Below, piece after piece: positions 42,271 to 54,000 of a stretch of 64,000 nucleotides of DNA (positions are counted from its first letter, which is position 1; each line of letters starts with the position of its first letter). A program made the translations under genes and the position numbers. The DNA is from Winogradskyella wichelsiae (GTDB lineage Bacteria > Bacteroidota > Bacteroidia > Flavobacteriales > Flavobacteriaceae): positions 558,001 through 622,000 of the forward strand of contig NZ_JABFDJ010000002.1 in assembly GCF_013403925.1 (NCBI RefSeq), given 5' to 3'. The notes under the pieces are model-generated. The model did no database searches. It had not been told where the DNA came from and saw only the letters and a program-made list of their open reading frames with translations.

Positions 42271-44628
42271 ATGAAACCTACCATACTAATTATCTATCTT
42301 TTAGCATGTACTTTGTATGCGCAAAAACCTGCATTTAATCCAGAAAGCTCTTCTGGAGAATTATTTGAATACTCTGAATACACAAATACGGAGCGTGCTA
42401 AATTTGCTATTGAAGATGTATTACAAAATACTGATTTAAAGTTCCAAACTTTACAATCTGAAAATCACGACCTTGGTTTTACGACCAACAATTATTGGGT
42501 TAGATTTCGATTAGAAAACACTCTAAATACAGATAAAACTTATTATTTGGTCACTGCTAGACCAATAACAGACGTCGTTGATTTATATACTATTAAATCT
42601 GAAATTGAAATTTCTAAAAATGGAGATCAAGTTTCTTTTGATAAAAAAGATATTAATCACAGAGAAAATGTTTTCAAAATAAAACTAAAAGCTCAAAGTA
42701 AGCAACTCTTTTACATCAACCTATCTAGTGATGGAGAAACCCTAAACCTTCTACTTAATTTATATGATGAAGACTCTTTTATAAATAAAAATTACACCCA
42801 ACAATTATTTTTAGGCTTGTTTTATGGTGTTTTATTATTAACGAGTTTAATCTATTTGTTTTTTTATACCAGTTTAAGCAATAAAACATTTTTGTATTAT
42901 TGTTTGTATGCTTTTTCGATTGCTTTAATGCAAATGTCTTTAGACGGCTTTATACATCAATATATTTTACCTAATGGTGGTTATTTAAATAGTCGAGTTG
43001 TTTTAATTACGGCACTATTTTCGAATCTATTTTTACTCAAATATTGTGAATATTTTTTAAAAGTAAATTTAAACTTAAAACACTTTAAAATAGCTTATAA
43101 TATTATTTACGGTGTTATATGTACTTTATTTTTAATGTTATTTATCAATTCTAAAACGTTAGAACTAGCATACCCCTTAAGTAATTTAAATGGGTTATTG
43201 AGTCTTATCTTAATTGTTACTACAGTTTTTAAAATGCGCTTTAAACGTATTTATGTCGATCCTTTCTTTTCTTTAGGTATTCTATTTTTGGTTATCGGTT
43301 TAACAGGTTTTGTAATGAATAATTTGGGTTTACTTCCAACAAATTTTTACACGCAAAACAGCTCTAAATTTGGAACAGGTATAGAAGTCATTCTACTTTC
43401 ACTTTCGATGACCAAACTTATAAAAAAATTAAGGTTAGATAATGAACATTCACAAGAACTAGCATTAAAAAAATCCGAAGAAATTAGTGAGATTAAGAGT
43501 TACTTTATGTCTAATATAAGTCATGAATTACGCACACCTATCAATGCCATAATGGGCATGGTAGATATTGAATTAGCAAGTGCAGACAACGATGTAGAAA
43601 GCAGAAAAAAATATCAAATAATTAAGAATGCATCCATAAGCTTATTAAGTAATGTGAATGATGTTTTAGATTTTGAAAAAATTGAAAAGAAAGAACTAAA
43701 ATTAAGAGAAGAAGAGTTTAATCCTTCAATTGTATTAAACCAAATTAGTAATAATTGGAAAACAGAAGCGAATAAAAAAGGACTTAAATATGCCTTTGAA
43801 ATGGATTCTGAAATCCCCACCAAAGTCATAGGTGACTCTGATAGATTTGTTCAAATTATAAATAATGTATTAGCCAATGCTGTTAAATTCACAAAAAATG
43901 GTCAAATAATTCTAAAACTAAAATGTTTACCACAACCTAATGATATATCTAGTTTCTGCTTTCAAATATCAGATTCTGGTGTCGGTATGAGTAAGATTAG
44001 TAAAGACAATGTATTTGTTAGTTTTAATCAAATGCAACTGAACCATAAAAGACAATTTGGGGGTATGGGACTTGGTTTAACCATTGCTAAACATTTAATT
44101 GAACTCTATAAAGGTTCCATTAAAATTGAAAGTAAAATTGATAAAGGGACAGATGTTTTTATTAAAATACCGCTTAAAAAATTAAAGAATGAAAGCGCTA
44201 CGGTCGATAATAAAAGTGCTGTAATATTCGAAAAACCTTTACATATTTTAGTTGTTGAAGACAATAAACTGAATCAATTAGTTATGCGTAAGCTATTAGG
44301 AAGTTTTACAAGTGTAAGCTTTTCTGTGGTAGAAAATGGTAGCGAAGCTCTTAAGGCATTAAGAAATGATGTCTATGATTTAATCTTAATGGACCTACAA
44401 ATGCCAGTAATGGATGGTTACGAAGCAACTAAATTTATTAGAAGTGGAGAACTAGGTTCTTCAATTATTAATATACCCATAATAGCCGTTACAGCAGATG
44501 CAATGGAAGAAACAAGACAACGTGTTTTAGAAATTGGCATGAATGATTACATGACTAAACCTGTTAAAAGAGATTTACTTTATGAAAAAATTAAATGTTG
44601 TTTTAACAATAACTTAAGCGTTGCCTAA
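42271..44628 (+). CDS. Hybrid sensor histidine kinase with 7TM-DISM sensor and C-terminal receiver
   Basis: 785 residues. Signal peptide 1-17. The periplasmic 7TMR-DISM extracellular domain is at about 20-165 ('NYWVRFRLENTLNTDKTYYL'), and seven transmembrane segments are at about 180-390. Then HisKA with H418 in 'NISHELRTPINAIMGM', HATPase_c with 'NNVLANAVKFT', 'DSGVGMS' and 'GGMGLGLTIAKHLIELY', and a receiver at about 660-780 with D708 in 'LILMDLQMPVMDGYEA'. A hybrid kinase of this kind senses an envelope signal and passes phosphate internally and to an unlinked regulator. Divergent from the GNAT/tRNA side and convergent with the hydrolase gene. Confidence 0.94.
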   Translation: MKPTILIIYLLACTLYAQKPAFNPESSSGELFEYSEYTNTERAKFAIEDVLQNTDLKFQTLQSENHDLGFTTNNYWVRFRLENTLNTDKTYYLVTARPITDVVDLYTIKSEIEISKNGDQVSFDKKDINHRENVFKIKLKAQSKQLFYINLSSDGETLNLLLNLYDEDSFINKNYTQQLFLGLFYGVLLLTSLIYLFFYTSLSNKTFLYYCLYAFSIALMQMSLDGFIHQYILPNGGYLNSRVVLITALFSNLFLLKYCEYFLKVNLNLKHFKIAYNIIYGVICTLFLMLFINSKTLELAYPLSNLNGLLSLILIVTTVFKMRFKRIYVDPFFSLGILFLVIGLTGFVMNNLGLLPTNFYTQNSSKFGTGIEVILLSLSMTKLIKKLRLDNEHSQELALKKSEEISEIKSYFMSNISHELRTPINAIMGMVDIELASADNDVESRKKYQIIKNASISLLSNVNDVLDFEKIEKKELKLREEEFNPSIVLNQISNNWKTEANKKGLKYAFEMDSEIPTKVIGDSDRFVQIINNVLANAVKFTKNGQIILKLKCLPQPNDISSFCFQISDSGVGMSKISKDNVFVSFNQMQLNHKRQFGGMGLGLTIAKHLIELYKGSIKIESKIDKGTDVFIKIPLKKLKNESATVDNKSAVIFEKPLHILVVEDNKLNQLVMRKLLGSFTSVSFSVVENGSEALKALRNDVYDLILMDLQMPVMDGYEATKFIRSGELGSSIINIPIIAVTADAMEETRQRVLEIGMNDYMTKPVKRDLLYEKIKCCFNNNLSVA

Positions 44629-44640
44629 TCGTTTATCAAT

Positions 44641-45480
44641 CTACTTTATAAACTTGCTTATAATTTCTGCAACATCATTTAACTCTGCCGAAAGCTGTTC
44701 TTTTTCCCATGGATGTTTTGTATTAAACACGTGGTCTGCCTCTGGTATTATTTCTAACCTACTATTCTTACTCCATTGAGAGATATTATAAGCTTCATCA
44801 ATTTTTACAGAAGTGTCTTTATCTCCATGAATTATTAAAACAGGAAGCTCTATTTTTTTAGTTGCAAACGCTATGTTAAGCTTATTCTCATTGGCTTTAA
44901 AATCTTCAAAAAACTGGTAATAATGCGGCATTTCTTGTTTTGTTCTTCCGTTCTTAACGTACTTCACACCATTTTCCTTCCAGCTTTCAATTTCTGTTTT
45001 AGAGCCAAATCTATTAGCAAAATTACTGACACTCGCTAATGTAATAAGCTGAGTTATTCTAGCGTCTTCTGAAGCCTTTAAAATAGCAATACCACCACCA
45101 CGACTATGACCAATTAATGTGATGTTATGAGTATCTATTTTGGTGTTATCGTTGAAGTTTTCTTCTACCCAATCAATAACAGCATTTAAATCATCTAATT
45201 CTTTGGTGTAGTTATTATTTCCAAAAGCTTCCAAGTCCGGAAAATCAATTGGGTTTTCCATGGTACCTCCATTATGAGAAAAATTGAATTTAATAAAACA
45301 AAGTCCAGATTTAGCTATTTGCTCTGCCATCAAATTCCAAGCACCCCAATCTTTAAAACCCTTATAACCATGACAAAATATTACAACAGGTTGATTTCTT
45401 TTTTCTTCAGAATAGAATGCATCTATAAGAATTATCTTTTTACCATCTCTATTTAGAATTATATTTTTATCTATTTTCAT
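44641..45480 (-). CDS. Alpha/beta hydrolase (serine esterase/lipase-like)
   Basis: 279 residues, cytosolic. Nucleophile elbow 'LIGHSRGGGIAIL' (GxSxG), oxyanion strand 'VIFCHGYKGFKDW', the acid in 'IHGDKDTSVKI', and His in 'ADHVF'. Family resemblance is to bacterial Fermentas-like hydrolases of the dienelactone/lysophospholipase type. Substrate unknown. Translation-coupled to the AddB-like gene (4-base overlap). Confidence 0.88.
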   Translation of the reverse strand: MKIDKNIILNRDGKKIILIDAFYSEEKRNQPVVIFCHGYKGFKDWGAWNLMAEQIAKSGLCFIKFNFSHNGGTMENPIDFPDLEAFGNNNYTKELDDLNAVIDWVEENFNDNTKIDTHNITLIGHSRGGGIAILKASEDARITQLITLASVSNFANRFGSKTEIESWKENGVKYVKNGRTKQEMPHYYQFFEDFKANENKLNIAFATKKIELPVLIIHGDKDTSVKIDEAYNISQWSKNSRLEIIPEADHVFNTKHPWEKEQLSAELNDVAEIISKFIK

Positions 45481-48239
45481 TTGGTTAAATCTTTTTCAAC
45501 AAAATTAAGTTCGGGATTACAAATTTCAATGATGAGGCTTTTCAGTTCTATTTCAAAATCATCTAATGTTTCATTCGTTATAAGTTGGTCCTTTTTTCTT
45601 GAGCCAGCTGATTCTTTTTTTCCAAATTTTAAAAAGCCTCCATTTAAGTTTTTAAAGGATATAATTCCTGCTTCAATAGGTAGTTCTATTTTGTTATTTT
45701 GGCGCATCATATAAGCATAGCACAAAATCTGAAAGGACTTACTATACTTATCATAATCGGTGGTTAAATCTTCCCAATTTACTATTTCTACTTTGTTCTG
45801 TTCTACTTTACCAGACTTATAATCAATAACTCTAGTAACTCCATTAAAACGGTCAACTCTATCTACTTTTCCTTTTAGTTTAATAGGAAAATCTAAAGAA
45901 TCGATTGTAATCATTATTTCTTCATCTGCTTCTATAGATAGGATTTCTATTTCATTACCCTGTTTAAGACTCTCCATTTCTAAATCTATAAAATTTGAAA
46001 TATAACGTTGTGCTATCTCAAAAATAATAAGATTTTTACCATTAGAAAAACCACCTTTATTATACAGTTTTTCAAAATGCTTAGTGACCATTTCTCTTAT
46101 CTGACTTTTAAACTTCTTAAGATGTTCAACCGTTAAAATTGACCCCTGTAAAGGTTCATAGAAATCTTCAAGAGAATTATGAATTACGGAACCGAGTGTA
46201 TTTGCTGCAATGTTCTCTTCAACCTCTTCAAACTCTTTAATACCAAGTATTTTTTCATAATAAAAATCAATAGGATTTCGAATGTAATTCGTTAAAGACG
46301 ATGGAGAATAACCTTTGTTAGAGAGTGTTTTAATTTGATCTATAACCGATGGTGTTTTTATAATGTTCTGTAATTTTTGCTGAATATTAGGTACGCTAGG
46401 TGATAGAATTTTGTGCTTTACGTTATGCAACCCTTCGATATCTAACTGTGTTATAAACCTGCTTCTTTCTCCTCCTTTCAAAGCATCTATCTCGGTATTA
46501 TAAAGAATATAAACATTCTTTGCACGTTGTAATAATCTATAAAAATGATAAGTATAAACGGCGTCTTTTTCTTTAAATGTAGGTAACTTATTTTCAATCT
46601 TTACATCAAAAGGTATAAATGAATTGTTCGTTTTACCCGAAGGAAGAATACCCTCATTAACGGAACTTATAATAACGGTTTCGAAATCTAAAACACGAGA
46701 TTCTAACATACCCATAATTTGAAGACCGTCTAAAGGCTCTCCTTTAAAATCTAATGTTTCCGAACTTAATAATTCTTTATAAATAGTTTGTAAAGCAACA
46801 ATAGAATTTAGGTATTTGTACTTGGTGTTTAACTCAGATAATTGATTAAATAAGGTATTAAAACGGTATAAATATTCTAATTCTAAACTGTGTATTGACT
46901 TATCGTTATCAAAGTTTAATTTCATCTTAAAAATAAGAGAAGTACATTGTTTTAAAGCAACGCCAGGCTCATTATTCCATGACTTAAAAATTAAATCTAA
47001 CATTTCCAAACTTGTAGTTGAGATCTCTTTTAATTCATTAATCGAAACATATACTAAATTATTTTTCTGAATATGCTCTACAATAATCTTCGAATCATTG
47101 CTTGTTTCTGTTTCAAATAATGAATAAATAGCGGGGTGCGATAGTAACCCTATTATATCTTTATAATAAAATTGTTTTGGATTGTTTTTATGAACTAAAA
47201 ATAATTGCTCAAATAACGACGACAATGGTACAAACTGCAATGGTAAACCCATTGTTACGTTCAATTTACTAATGGTATCTGGAATCGAATTAAGAACGGG
47301 TAATAAAAGCTGTTCTTCACCTAGAACTACCGCTATTTTAGATAAATTAGTATCTACCTGCGTTAAGTCTTCTATAATTTGACCTATATATTTGGCTTGC
47401 CCTACAAGTTTAGGAATGCCAATTGCATGAATATTTTTTTTATCAGAATAATGTGATGTTGTCCAATTAAAAGCATTAGTTTTAAAATATTCCCATTGGC
47501 TTCTATGTTGTCTTGTAAACCATCCTGCATCATGCTTATTGTCATCAATAAAAGCTTTATCAATATCCCAATATATATGAGCTAAATCACTTTCTAGTAA
47601 ACCTTGTATAATCTTAGACTCAGCAGTATTTAAGGCATTAAACCCTAAAAAGACATGGATTTTATCGTTAAATTTTTCAATATAAGATTCTAAATTAACA
47701 ACTGCTTCTCTATAAATAAGTCCTTGATAACCCTGTTTAGATTCTAATAAATTTTCAGTGAAAGCAGCATAATATTCTTTCAGGTGTTTCCAAAACTTTA
47801 AATGATTCTTAATCAATTCTGTTTGGTCAGTTTCTAAAGACCAATGACTCAGTTCTTTTATGGCATTTAAATAATCAAAAATTTGCTCTTGTGGTATAAG
47901 ATAACGGTCTATCTCGTTAAAGTCTTGTAATAAGATTTGTGCCCATTTAGAGAAGGATTCAAAAGTTTCTTGCTCTGCTTCTTTTGTTAACTTCTTATAT
48001 GTTTCGTAAAGTCTAAATAATAAATCGGTATTAGGAAGGTTTTGCAAACCTGATAATTCCTCTACAAATTCTTCAATACTTACAATTTGAGGCGAAAATA
48101 TAGGCTCATCCAATATTGATGACAGGTGATGCTTAAGAAAAACACCTGCACGCTTGCTTGGTAAAATGAAATTAACTTCTGCTAGATTTAACTTTTTATC
48201 TTGAAGTTGTAGTAGTACGGATTTTATAAAACTTATCAT
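45477..48239 (-). CDS. AddB-like PD-(D/E)XK nuclease/inactivated helicase
   Basis: 920 residues from ATG 48239; the longer frame runs through the terminator of the upstream gene. N-terminal 'ILPSKRAGVFLKHHLSS' resembles the degenerate helicase part of AddB/RecB-type subunits. The C-terminal nuclease carries 'KLKGKVDRVDRFNGVTRVID' with the PD-(D/E)XK core in 'VIDYKSGKVEQ', and a preceding 'YSPSSLTNYIRNPIDFYYEK'. I do not see the four cysteines of the AddB Fe-S cluster. It should process DNA ends together with the AddA-like helicase-nuclease 2.8 kb downstream in sequence order (51065-54196). The OmpA gene and kbl lie between them. Confidence 0.83.
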   Translation of the reverse strand: MISFIKSVLLQLQDKKLNLAEVNFILPSKRAGVFLKHHLSSILDEPIFSPQIVSIEEFVEELSGLQNLPNTDLLFRLYETYKKLTKEAEQETFESFSKWAQILLQDFNEIDRYLIPQEQIFDYLNAIKELSHWSLETDQTELIKNHLKFWKHLKEYYAAFTENLLESKQGYQGLIYREAVVNLESYIEKFNDKIHVFLGFNALNTAESKIIQGLLESDLAHIYWDIDKAFIDDNKHDAGWFTRQHRSQWEYFKTNAFNWTTSHYSDKKNIHAIGIPKLVGQAKYIGQIIEDLTQVDTNLSKIAVVLGEEQLLLPVLNSIPDTISKLNVTMGLPLQFVPLSSLFEQLFLVHKNNPKQFYYKDIIGLLSHPAIYSLFETETSNDSKIIVEHIQKNNLVYVSINELKEISTTSLEMLDLIFKSWNNEPGVALKQCTSLIFKMKLNFDNDKSIHSLELEYLYRFNTLFNQLSELNTKYKYLNSIVALQTIYKELLSSETLDFKGEPLDGLQIMGMLESRVLDFETVIISSVNEGILPSGKTNNSFIPFDVKIENKLPTFKEKDAVYTYHFYRLLQRAKNVYILYNTEIDALKGGERSRFITQLDIEGLHNVKHKILSPSVPNIQQKLQNIIKTPSVIDQIKTLSNKGYSPSSLTNYIRNPIDFYYEKILGIKEFEEVEENIAANTLGSVIHNSLEDFYEPLQGSILTVEHLKKFKSQIREMVTKHFEKLYNKGGFSNGKNLIIFEIAQRYISNFIDLEMESLKQGNEIEILSIEADEEIMITIDSLDFPIKLKGKVDRVDRFNGVTRVIDYKSGKVEQNKVEIVNWEDLTTDYDKYSKSFQILCYAYMMRQNNKIELPIEAGIISFKNLNGGFLKFGKKESAGSRKKDQLITNETLDDFEIELKSLIIEICNPELNFVEKDLTK

Positions 48240-48248
48240 TCTATAAAA

Positions 48249-48282
48249 ATAGAAAACGCCCCGAAATTCGGGGCGTTTTTTC
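48249..48282 (-). terminator. Strong intrinsic terminator of the OmpA/TSP3 gene
   Basis: GC-rich stem of about 11 bp (48253-48263 with 48269-48279) followed on the minus strand by T-rich sequence. It lies just after the OmpA stop and 10 bases before the AddB-like ATG, so the nuclease gene must have its own promoter or be read through. Confidence 0.85.
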
Positions 48283-48300
48283 AATATATTTTAGATATGA

Positions 48301-49698
48301 TTAGTTTTTCAACTTCACCTCTACACGTCTGTTTTCTTTTTTACCAGCTCTTGTACTGTTACTAGCGATAGGATTAGCTTCACCAAAACCAGAAGCAGTT
48401 AATCTATCAGAACTAATACCATTTGCAATTAAGTAATCTCTAACTGCATTTGCTCTTCTATCAGATAATGCTTGATTCATTGATTTAGAACCATCGCTAT
48501 CAGTATGACCTTCTAAAGAGAAGTTAGCTTGAGGATATTCTTTAAATATTGCAACCATAGATTGTAATACTTGATCCGTTTGTTTTTGAAAAGTTGCTTT
48601 ACCTGAGTTAAACAAGATAGATCTTGAGTATTCATTTAAAGTCTCCATTACTTCTTCAGTTGGTGCAACTTCAGGACAACCATTGTTTGCCACTGTACCA
48701 GCTTCGTTAGGACATTTATCATCTTTATCTAAAACACCGTCACCATCAGTATCAGGCCAAGGACATCCGTTGTTTGCTGCAGGACCTGCTGTATCTGGAC
48801 ATTTATCATCAGCATCAGAAACACCATCACCATCAGTATCAGGACAACCAGCTAATTCTTTAAGACCAGCAACTTCTGGACACTTATCATCTTTATCCAT
48901 TACACCATCACCGTCAGTATCAGGACAACCATTAAATTCAGCTAAACCTGGAGTATTAGGACAATCATCTTTAGAATCTGGAATTCCATCATTATCAGAA
49001 TCAGGACAACCGTTGAAGATCTCTAAACCTGCTTCTTCTGGACAAGCATCATCTTTGTCATATATACCATCACCGTCAGTATCAGTACCACCAAATTGAA
49101 ATACAACTCCAACTGAATGTTGAAAATGCTTAGGTAAGTAATCTTCAAAAGAATGCTTGTAAGTAGAATTAATATCTATACCTAAGTTATCCGAAAACCA
49201 AAATTTAAATCCTAAAGTTCCGTTTGCAGTTCCTGCTCCTATTTCGTCTAACCATGTGTAACCACCACCAACTCCTAAATAAGGATCGATAACTTTAGAG
49301 TTAATTACATTTTTAAAACTATAAGTAATATTACCATCTAAACCGTAATATGTTAAGTCATCTACAGAATTAGTTGTTTCCTCACCTGTTATTAAATCTA
49401 CATTAGAACCAAATTTGTCAATTCTATTAATAGAACCTTTTGCAGTAAAAGTAAATCCATCACTAAGGTATCTAGATACTGAAAGCGTTGAAATTGAAGG
49501 TAGTATACTCCAATGATCATCTGCATTGAAATACTCGTCAAAATAGTCTCCTTGTGGTGCGTCTTCTCCTACTGGATAAAAGTCAACTGCGTTCGCTCCA
49601 AAGCTAAGAGCCCATGGATTGTTCTTATCTTGTGCATTAGATGTGCTAAAACTTGCGATAAGCACTGCGACAAAAAATAATCTGCTAAGATTTTTCAT
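48301..49698 (-). CDS. OmpA-family porin with thrombospondin type 3 repeats
   Basis: 465 residues from ATG 49698, chosen because it opens directly into a signal peptide ('[20 protein letters not shown]'). N-terminal beta-barrel half at about 25-200 ('[13 protein letters not shown]'). Then four to five Ca-binding TSP3 repeats at about 205-330 ('[19 protein letters not shown]' units, Asp-rich). Then an OmpA peptidoglycan-binding domain ('[15 protein letters not shown]', '[20 protein letters not shown]', 'GEANPIASN'). An abundant outer-membrane anchor in this group. Preceded by an excellent promoter and followed by a strong terminator, so it is an independent unit inside the addA/addB locus. Confidence 0.95.
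   Translation of the reverse strand: MKNLSRLFFVAVLIASFSTSNAQDKNNPWALSFGANAVDFYPVGEDAPQGDYFDEYFNADDHWSILPSISTLSVSRYLSDGFTFTAKGSINRIDKFGSNVDLITGEETTNSVDDLTYYGLDGNITYSFKNVINSKVIDPYLGVGGGYTWLDEIGAGTANGTLGFKFWFSDNLGIDINSTYKHSFEDYLPKHFQHSVGVVFQFGGTDTDGDGIYDKDDACPEEAGLEIFNGCPDSDNDGIPDSKDDCPNTPGLAEFNGCPDTDGDGVMDKDDKCPEVAGLKELAGCPDTDGDGVSDADDKCPDTAGPAANNGCPWPDTDGDGVLDKDDKCPNEAGTVANNGCPEVAPTEEVMETLNEYSRSILFNSGKATFQKQTDQVLQSMVAIFKEYPQANFSLEGHTDSDGSKSMNQALSDRRANAVRDYLIANGISSDRLTASGFGEANPIASNSTRAGKKENRRVEVKLKN
48660..49090 (-). repeat. TSP3-encoding tandem repeats within the OmpA gene
   Basis: About 75-base coding repeats, each specifying 'DTDGDGV' followed by 'DKCP' and an Ala/Gly-rich spacer. Coding, Ca-binding repeats rather than a satellite; spacing varies between units. 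Confidence 0.85.
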
Positions 49699-49731
49699 AT
49701 TAATTAATTTAATTTTAAGTGTTAATTGTTG

Positions 49732-49762
49732 CAAAAATAGTATGTTAAAATTTATTAACAAA
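49732..49762 (-). promoter_or_regulatory. Consensus Bacteroidota promoter of the OmpA/TSP3 gene
   Basis: On the minus strand TTTG (49759-49762) and TATTTTTG (49732-49739) lie 19 bases apart, matching the -33/-7 consensus TTTG-N19-TAnnTTTG in both boxes. Predicted start about 27 bases before the ATG at 49698. The best promoter match I found in the window. Confidence 0.75.
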
Positions 49763-49829
49763 GACAAATATATAAAACTTCTGCCTTTTTGTCCTAGATT
49801 AGAGCGTTTGAGTTAAGATTTGAATGGTT

Positions 49830-51023
49830 TCAGATAACTTTCAATTCTTTACCAACTTTCTTAAATGCAGTTATTGCTTTATCGAGTTGACTTTTATCGT
49901 GAGCAGCAGATAGTTGCACTCTAATTCTTGCTTTATCTTTAGGAACGACAGGGTAAAAGAAACCTATAACATAAATACCCTCTTTCAATAGTAAATTTGC
50001 CATATTTTGAGAGAGTTTTGCATCATATAACATTACTGGTACAATTGCTGAATCTCCATCTACAATATCGAAACCAGCTTCTTTCATTCCTTTCTTAAAA
50101 TACTTAGTATTCCAATCTACTTTATCTCTTAAAGTTGTATCATTTTTTAACATATCAAACACCTTAATAGAAGCACCAACAATAGCAGGCGCTAAAGAGT
50201 TTGAGAATAAATATGGTCTAGAACGTTGACGCAGCAATTCAATAACTTCTTTTTTCGCTGTAGTGTAGCCACCCATTGCTCCGCCTAATGCCTTTCCAAG
50301 TGTTCCTGTAATGATATCAATTCGTCCTAAAACACCTTTTTCTTCTAAAGTCCCAATTCCAGTTTCTCCTATAAAACCAGTAGCATGGCATTCGTCAATC
50401 ATAACCAAAGCATCATACTTATCCGCTAAATCACAAATTTTATCTAAAGGCGCAACTAAACCATCCATAGAAAATACTCCATCAGTGACAATAATTTTGA
50501 AACGTGCGCCATTGGCATTTGCTTCAATTAATTGTGTTTCTAAATCTGCCATATCGTTATTTTGATAACGATATCTGGCCGCTTTACACAACCTAACGCC
50601 ATCTATAATAGAAGCGTGGTTTAGTGAATCTGAAATTATAGCATCTTCCTTTGTTAATAAAGGCTCAAAAACACCTCCATTAGCATCAAAAGCTGCTGCA
50701 TATAATATCGTATCTTCTGTACCATAAAAATCAGCAATTTTTCGCTCTAATTCTTTATGAATATCTTGGGTACCACAAATAAAACGCACTGAAGACATCC
50801 CAAAACCATGTGTATCCATAGTATCTTTTGCAGCCTGCACAACATCGGGATGAGAGGATAAACCTAAGTAATTATTAGCACAAAAGTTCAATACTTTTTG
50901 CCCTGTATTTAAAGTTATCTCGGCTCCTTGTGGTGAAGTAATAATACGCTCTTCTTTAAAAAGACCTGCATCTTTAATAGCTTCTATTTCTTGTTGTAAG
51001 TGGTTCTTTATATCTCCGTACAT
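49830..51023 (-). CDS. kbl: Glycine C-acetyltransferase (2-amino-3-ketobutyrate CoA ligase)
   Basis: 397 residues, a normal length. PLP enzyme of the alpha-oxoamine synthase family: '[20 protein letters not shown]', '[15 protein letters not shown]', '[18 protein letters not shown]', and the PLP lysine in '[17 protein letters not shown]'. Cleaves 2-amino-3-ketobutyrate with CoA to glycine and acetyl-CoA in threonine breakdown. Lies 41 bases after the AddA-like gene on the same strand. Confidence 0.95.
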   Translation of the reverse strand: MYGDIKNHLQQEIEAIKDAGLFKEERIITSPQGAEITLNTGQKVLNFCANNYLGLSSHPDVVQAAKDTMDTHGFGMSSVRFICGTQDIHKELERKIADFYGTEDTILYAAAFDANGGVFEPLLTKEDAIISDSLNHASIIDGVRLCKAARYRYQNNDMADLETQLIEANANGARFKIIVTDGVFSMDGLVAPLDKICDLADKYDALVMIDECHATGFIGETGIGTLEEKGVLGRIDIITGTLGKALGGAMGGYTTAKKEVIELLRQRSRPYLFSNSLAPAIVGASIKVFDMLKNDTTLRDKVDWNTKYFKKGMKEAGFDIVDGDSAIVPVMLYDAKLSQNMANLLLKEGIYVIGFFYPVVPKDKARIRVQLSAAHDKSQLDKAITAFKKVGKELKVI

Positions 51024-51064
51024 AATTTAATTTTGTTTGATATGGTCAAAGATACTATGAAAAA

Positions 51065-54000
51065 TTAGACTTCTAGAACTTCGATTGTATCATTTATATA
51101 AACAAGTAATTTATGCGTAACAGTCAAATTCATCTGATTTAAAACAAATTCGTAATCACTTAATTGAGCGGCGTGAAATGATTTCTGATCTCCTGTTTTA
51201 TAATCTATAATTATAGCTTCGTTTTTAGAATTGATATTTAATCGGTCTGGTCTTAACTGCTGACCCGAATTGGTAATTATATCACGTTCATTATAAATTC
51301 TGAAACCGTCCTTAAAGTATAAAGCTAATTTTGGATGATTTATTACTTGCATCACTAACCTTTCTAATGCCTCTTTATTTTTGGCTGTTATTTCACCAGA
51401 AATTAAAAGATTACTAAATGCTAGCTCTAAATCCGTTTTCGTCTTAATTTTTGATAAAATTAAATGCACTAAATTACCGCGCTCAATAGCAACTTCTTGC
51501 TGCGTATCCCAAAGTAATCCTGATTTGGTCACAATATTTAAATTATGAGCTTCTTTAGGTACTGATATTAATTTTAGTGGATCGGAAGGGGTTTCTTTCT
51601 CTGAAATATTTTGGTTTGGGTTTAAAGTACCAAAACTATAGTTCAACTCGCTGTCATTCCATTTGTTTTCTTTCATTAAGAAATTAATAAACATACCTGC
51701 ATAAGTATTTCCTTTTACTGCTCCTTTAGCGTCAATATCTTTTTTCGTAATTATATACAATTGCTCGACTGCTCGTGTTAAAACCACATATAACAAATTA
51801 ATATTGTCTAATTCTAATTCCGATTGATGTCTATTATAAATTAATGCACCTATTTCGCCAAACTCTTCAACATCTTTATTATAATTAAGTAACAATGTAC
51901 TAAAACCGTTGTGACTTTCTGCTGCAACAGGAAACCAAACCTTTGGCTCTAATTCTCTATAAATATCAAGATCTGCATAAGGAAAGATAACAACAGGAAA
52001 CTCTAATCCTTTAGATTTATGGATGGTCATAATCTGAACCGCATTCATGTTCTCTGGGGTTACCACACTTAAAGTATCTTCTTTCTTTTCAAAATAATTA
52101 ACAAAAGCAGACACATCAGAATTTTGTTTTTGTGTAAATTCTAAAACAACATCTAAGTAAAATTGAAGATAAGCATCTGAATTTTTGTTAAGATTAAATA
52201 AGCGTACTACATGCTCTACTAACTCGTATAACGGTAATTGAAGGCATTGGTTTTTATCAATAAAAAGATCAATATTCCTTAACTCTAGAAACATATCATC
52301 AAGATCTTTCTTAAGGTAGGTTGTAAAAAACAAGTGTTTATCTTCTGCCTGATATTGTTCTGCTAAATAAGAAAGCACATCTATTTTAAGACGGTCATTA
52401 TCGGGCTGAATGAGCAGTTTTAAAAAAGAATTTATAAAGATAACTTTATCTGAATTTTTTAACAATAAGGTCTCAGAAGAGGTTATTTTAATACCATTAT
52501 CATTTAAAAAACTAGCTATCGCAACACCTTCCTTCCTTTTTCTTACTAAAACACAAATATCATCTAAAGGAAAACCGTTGCGCTCACATTCCTTAATAGT
52601 TTCTAAAACTTGATCCGCATACATCTCATGGATATCATCCTCTTTTTGTACATCTAAAAAATTAAGATTTACATAACCTTCTGATTTATTATGCGTGTTT
52701 TGTTTCGCCTTTTTATAAAGATCAGCATAAGTACTTTCGCTAAAGGCCGTTTCACTTAAATATTTAAAAAATGAATTATTAAATTCAATAACAGCTTTAG
52801 CACTCCGGTAATTGGTTTCTAAGGGTAAAACTTCGGCGGCAAGCTGAAACGGCTGATCTATTTTATTATAAAGTTTAATAAATTGTTCAGCCTCACCACC
52901 TCTCCATCTGTAAATTGCTTGTTTTGCATCGCCAACCAACATTGCAGAACCATTAACCGCAGAAAGAGCATTCTCTAACAAAGGGACTAAATTTTCCCAT
53001 TGCATATTAGAAGTATCCTGAAATTCATCAATAAAATAATGCTTAAATTTTTCTCCTAAGCGTTCATAAATAAAAGGTGTTGGTTGATTTTTTATTTCAT
53101 TACTGATGATAGAATTAAATTCTGAAATCAGCATTTTATTCTGATCAGACTTTAGGATATCCAGTTCATTTTGTATGGCATTTAAAACTGAAAGTGGTAT
53201 GATATTTCGGTAAAAGCCTTTTTTAAGTTTTAATTTAAAAATAAATGTTTTAATATCTGAAAATGCTTGTGCTAATTGCGGTTGAATGCTATCAATAACC
53301 GATGCTATATCATCCTTAACACGTTTGGGATATAAAGCATTTCCTTCCACCAAAGTATTTTGCCAAGCCGTATCAAACGATATACTAAATGCTTTAACAC
53401 TTACTTTTTTAAAGAATTTAGGAAGATAACTACCACTAAAATCGTTGTATTGTAACCCGCTCTCATCAATTAAAGTTAAAGCTTTATTTGCTGTAACAAT
53501 TAATGTTTCTTCTATCTCTGTAACCTCTTTAGCTAATTGCTGTTTTAAAACTTTAAAATCATCAAGTGTTTTTTCTTTCAAAGCGTTAATGGCAAAAAGA
53601 TCATTCTCATTCACTAATAATTTCGAAATTTTATTAAAATCGAAACTAATATCCCAACTTTTATCGTCGTCAGCTTTTTCTATCGCAAAATCGACTAATA
53701 CTTTAGTTAAGGCTTTGTCTCTTCCAGCTTTCGCTATTAAACTATCTACAGCTTCACTTAAAAGTCGTCCTTGATCTAATTCTACTTCAAAATTTATAGG
53801 TAATTTTAAGTCGTGCGCAAAAGTTCTAATCACTCGGTGTGTAAAACCATCAATTGTAGAAATATCGAAGGCACCATAATTGTGAATAATATGCTTTAAA
53901 ACCTGCTTCGATTTGCTATGCAGTACTTCAGGTATTATACTTAACTCTTCACAAATAGCAACAAACATCGGATTTGGATGCGTTAAACTCTCTTCTTTAG

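Noticed and set aside
48240..48284. Longer N-terminus for the AddB-like protein
   Set aside because: It would translate through the terminator of the OmpA gene; ATG 48239 gives the natural start.
48660..49090. Satellite or CRISPR-like tandem repeat
   Set aside because: The repeats are coding TSP3 units in frame, with variable spacer length.
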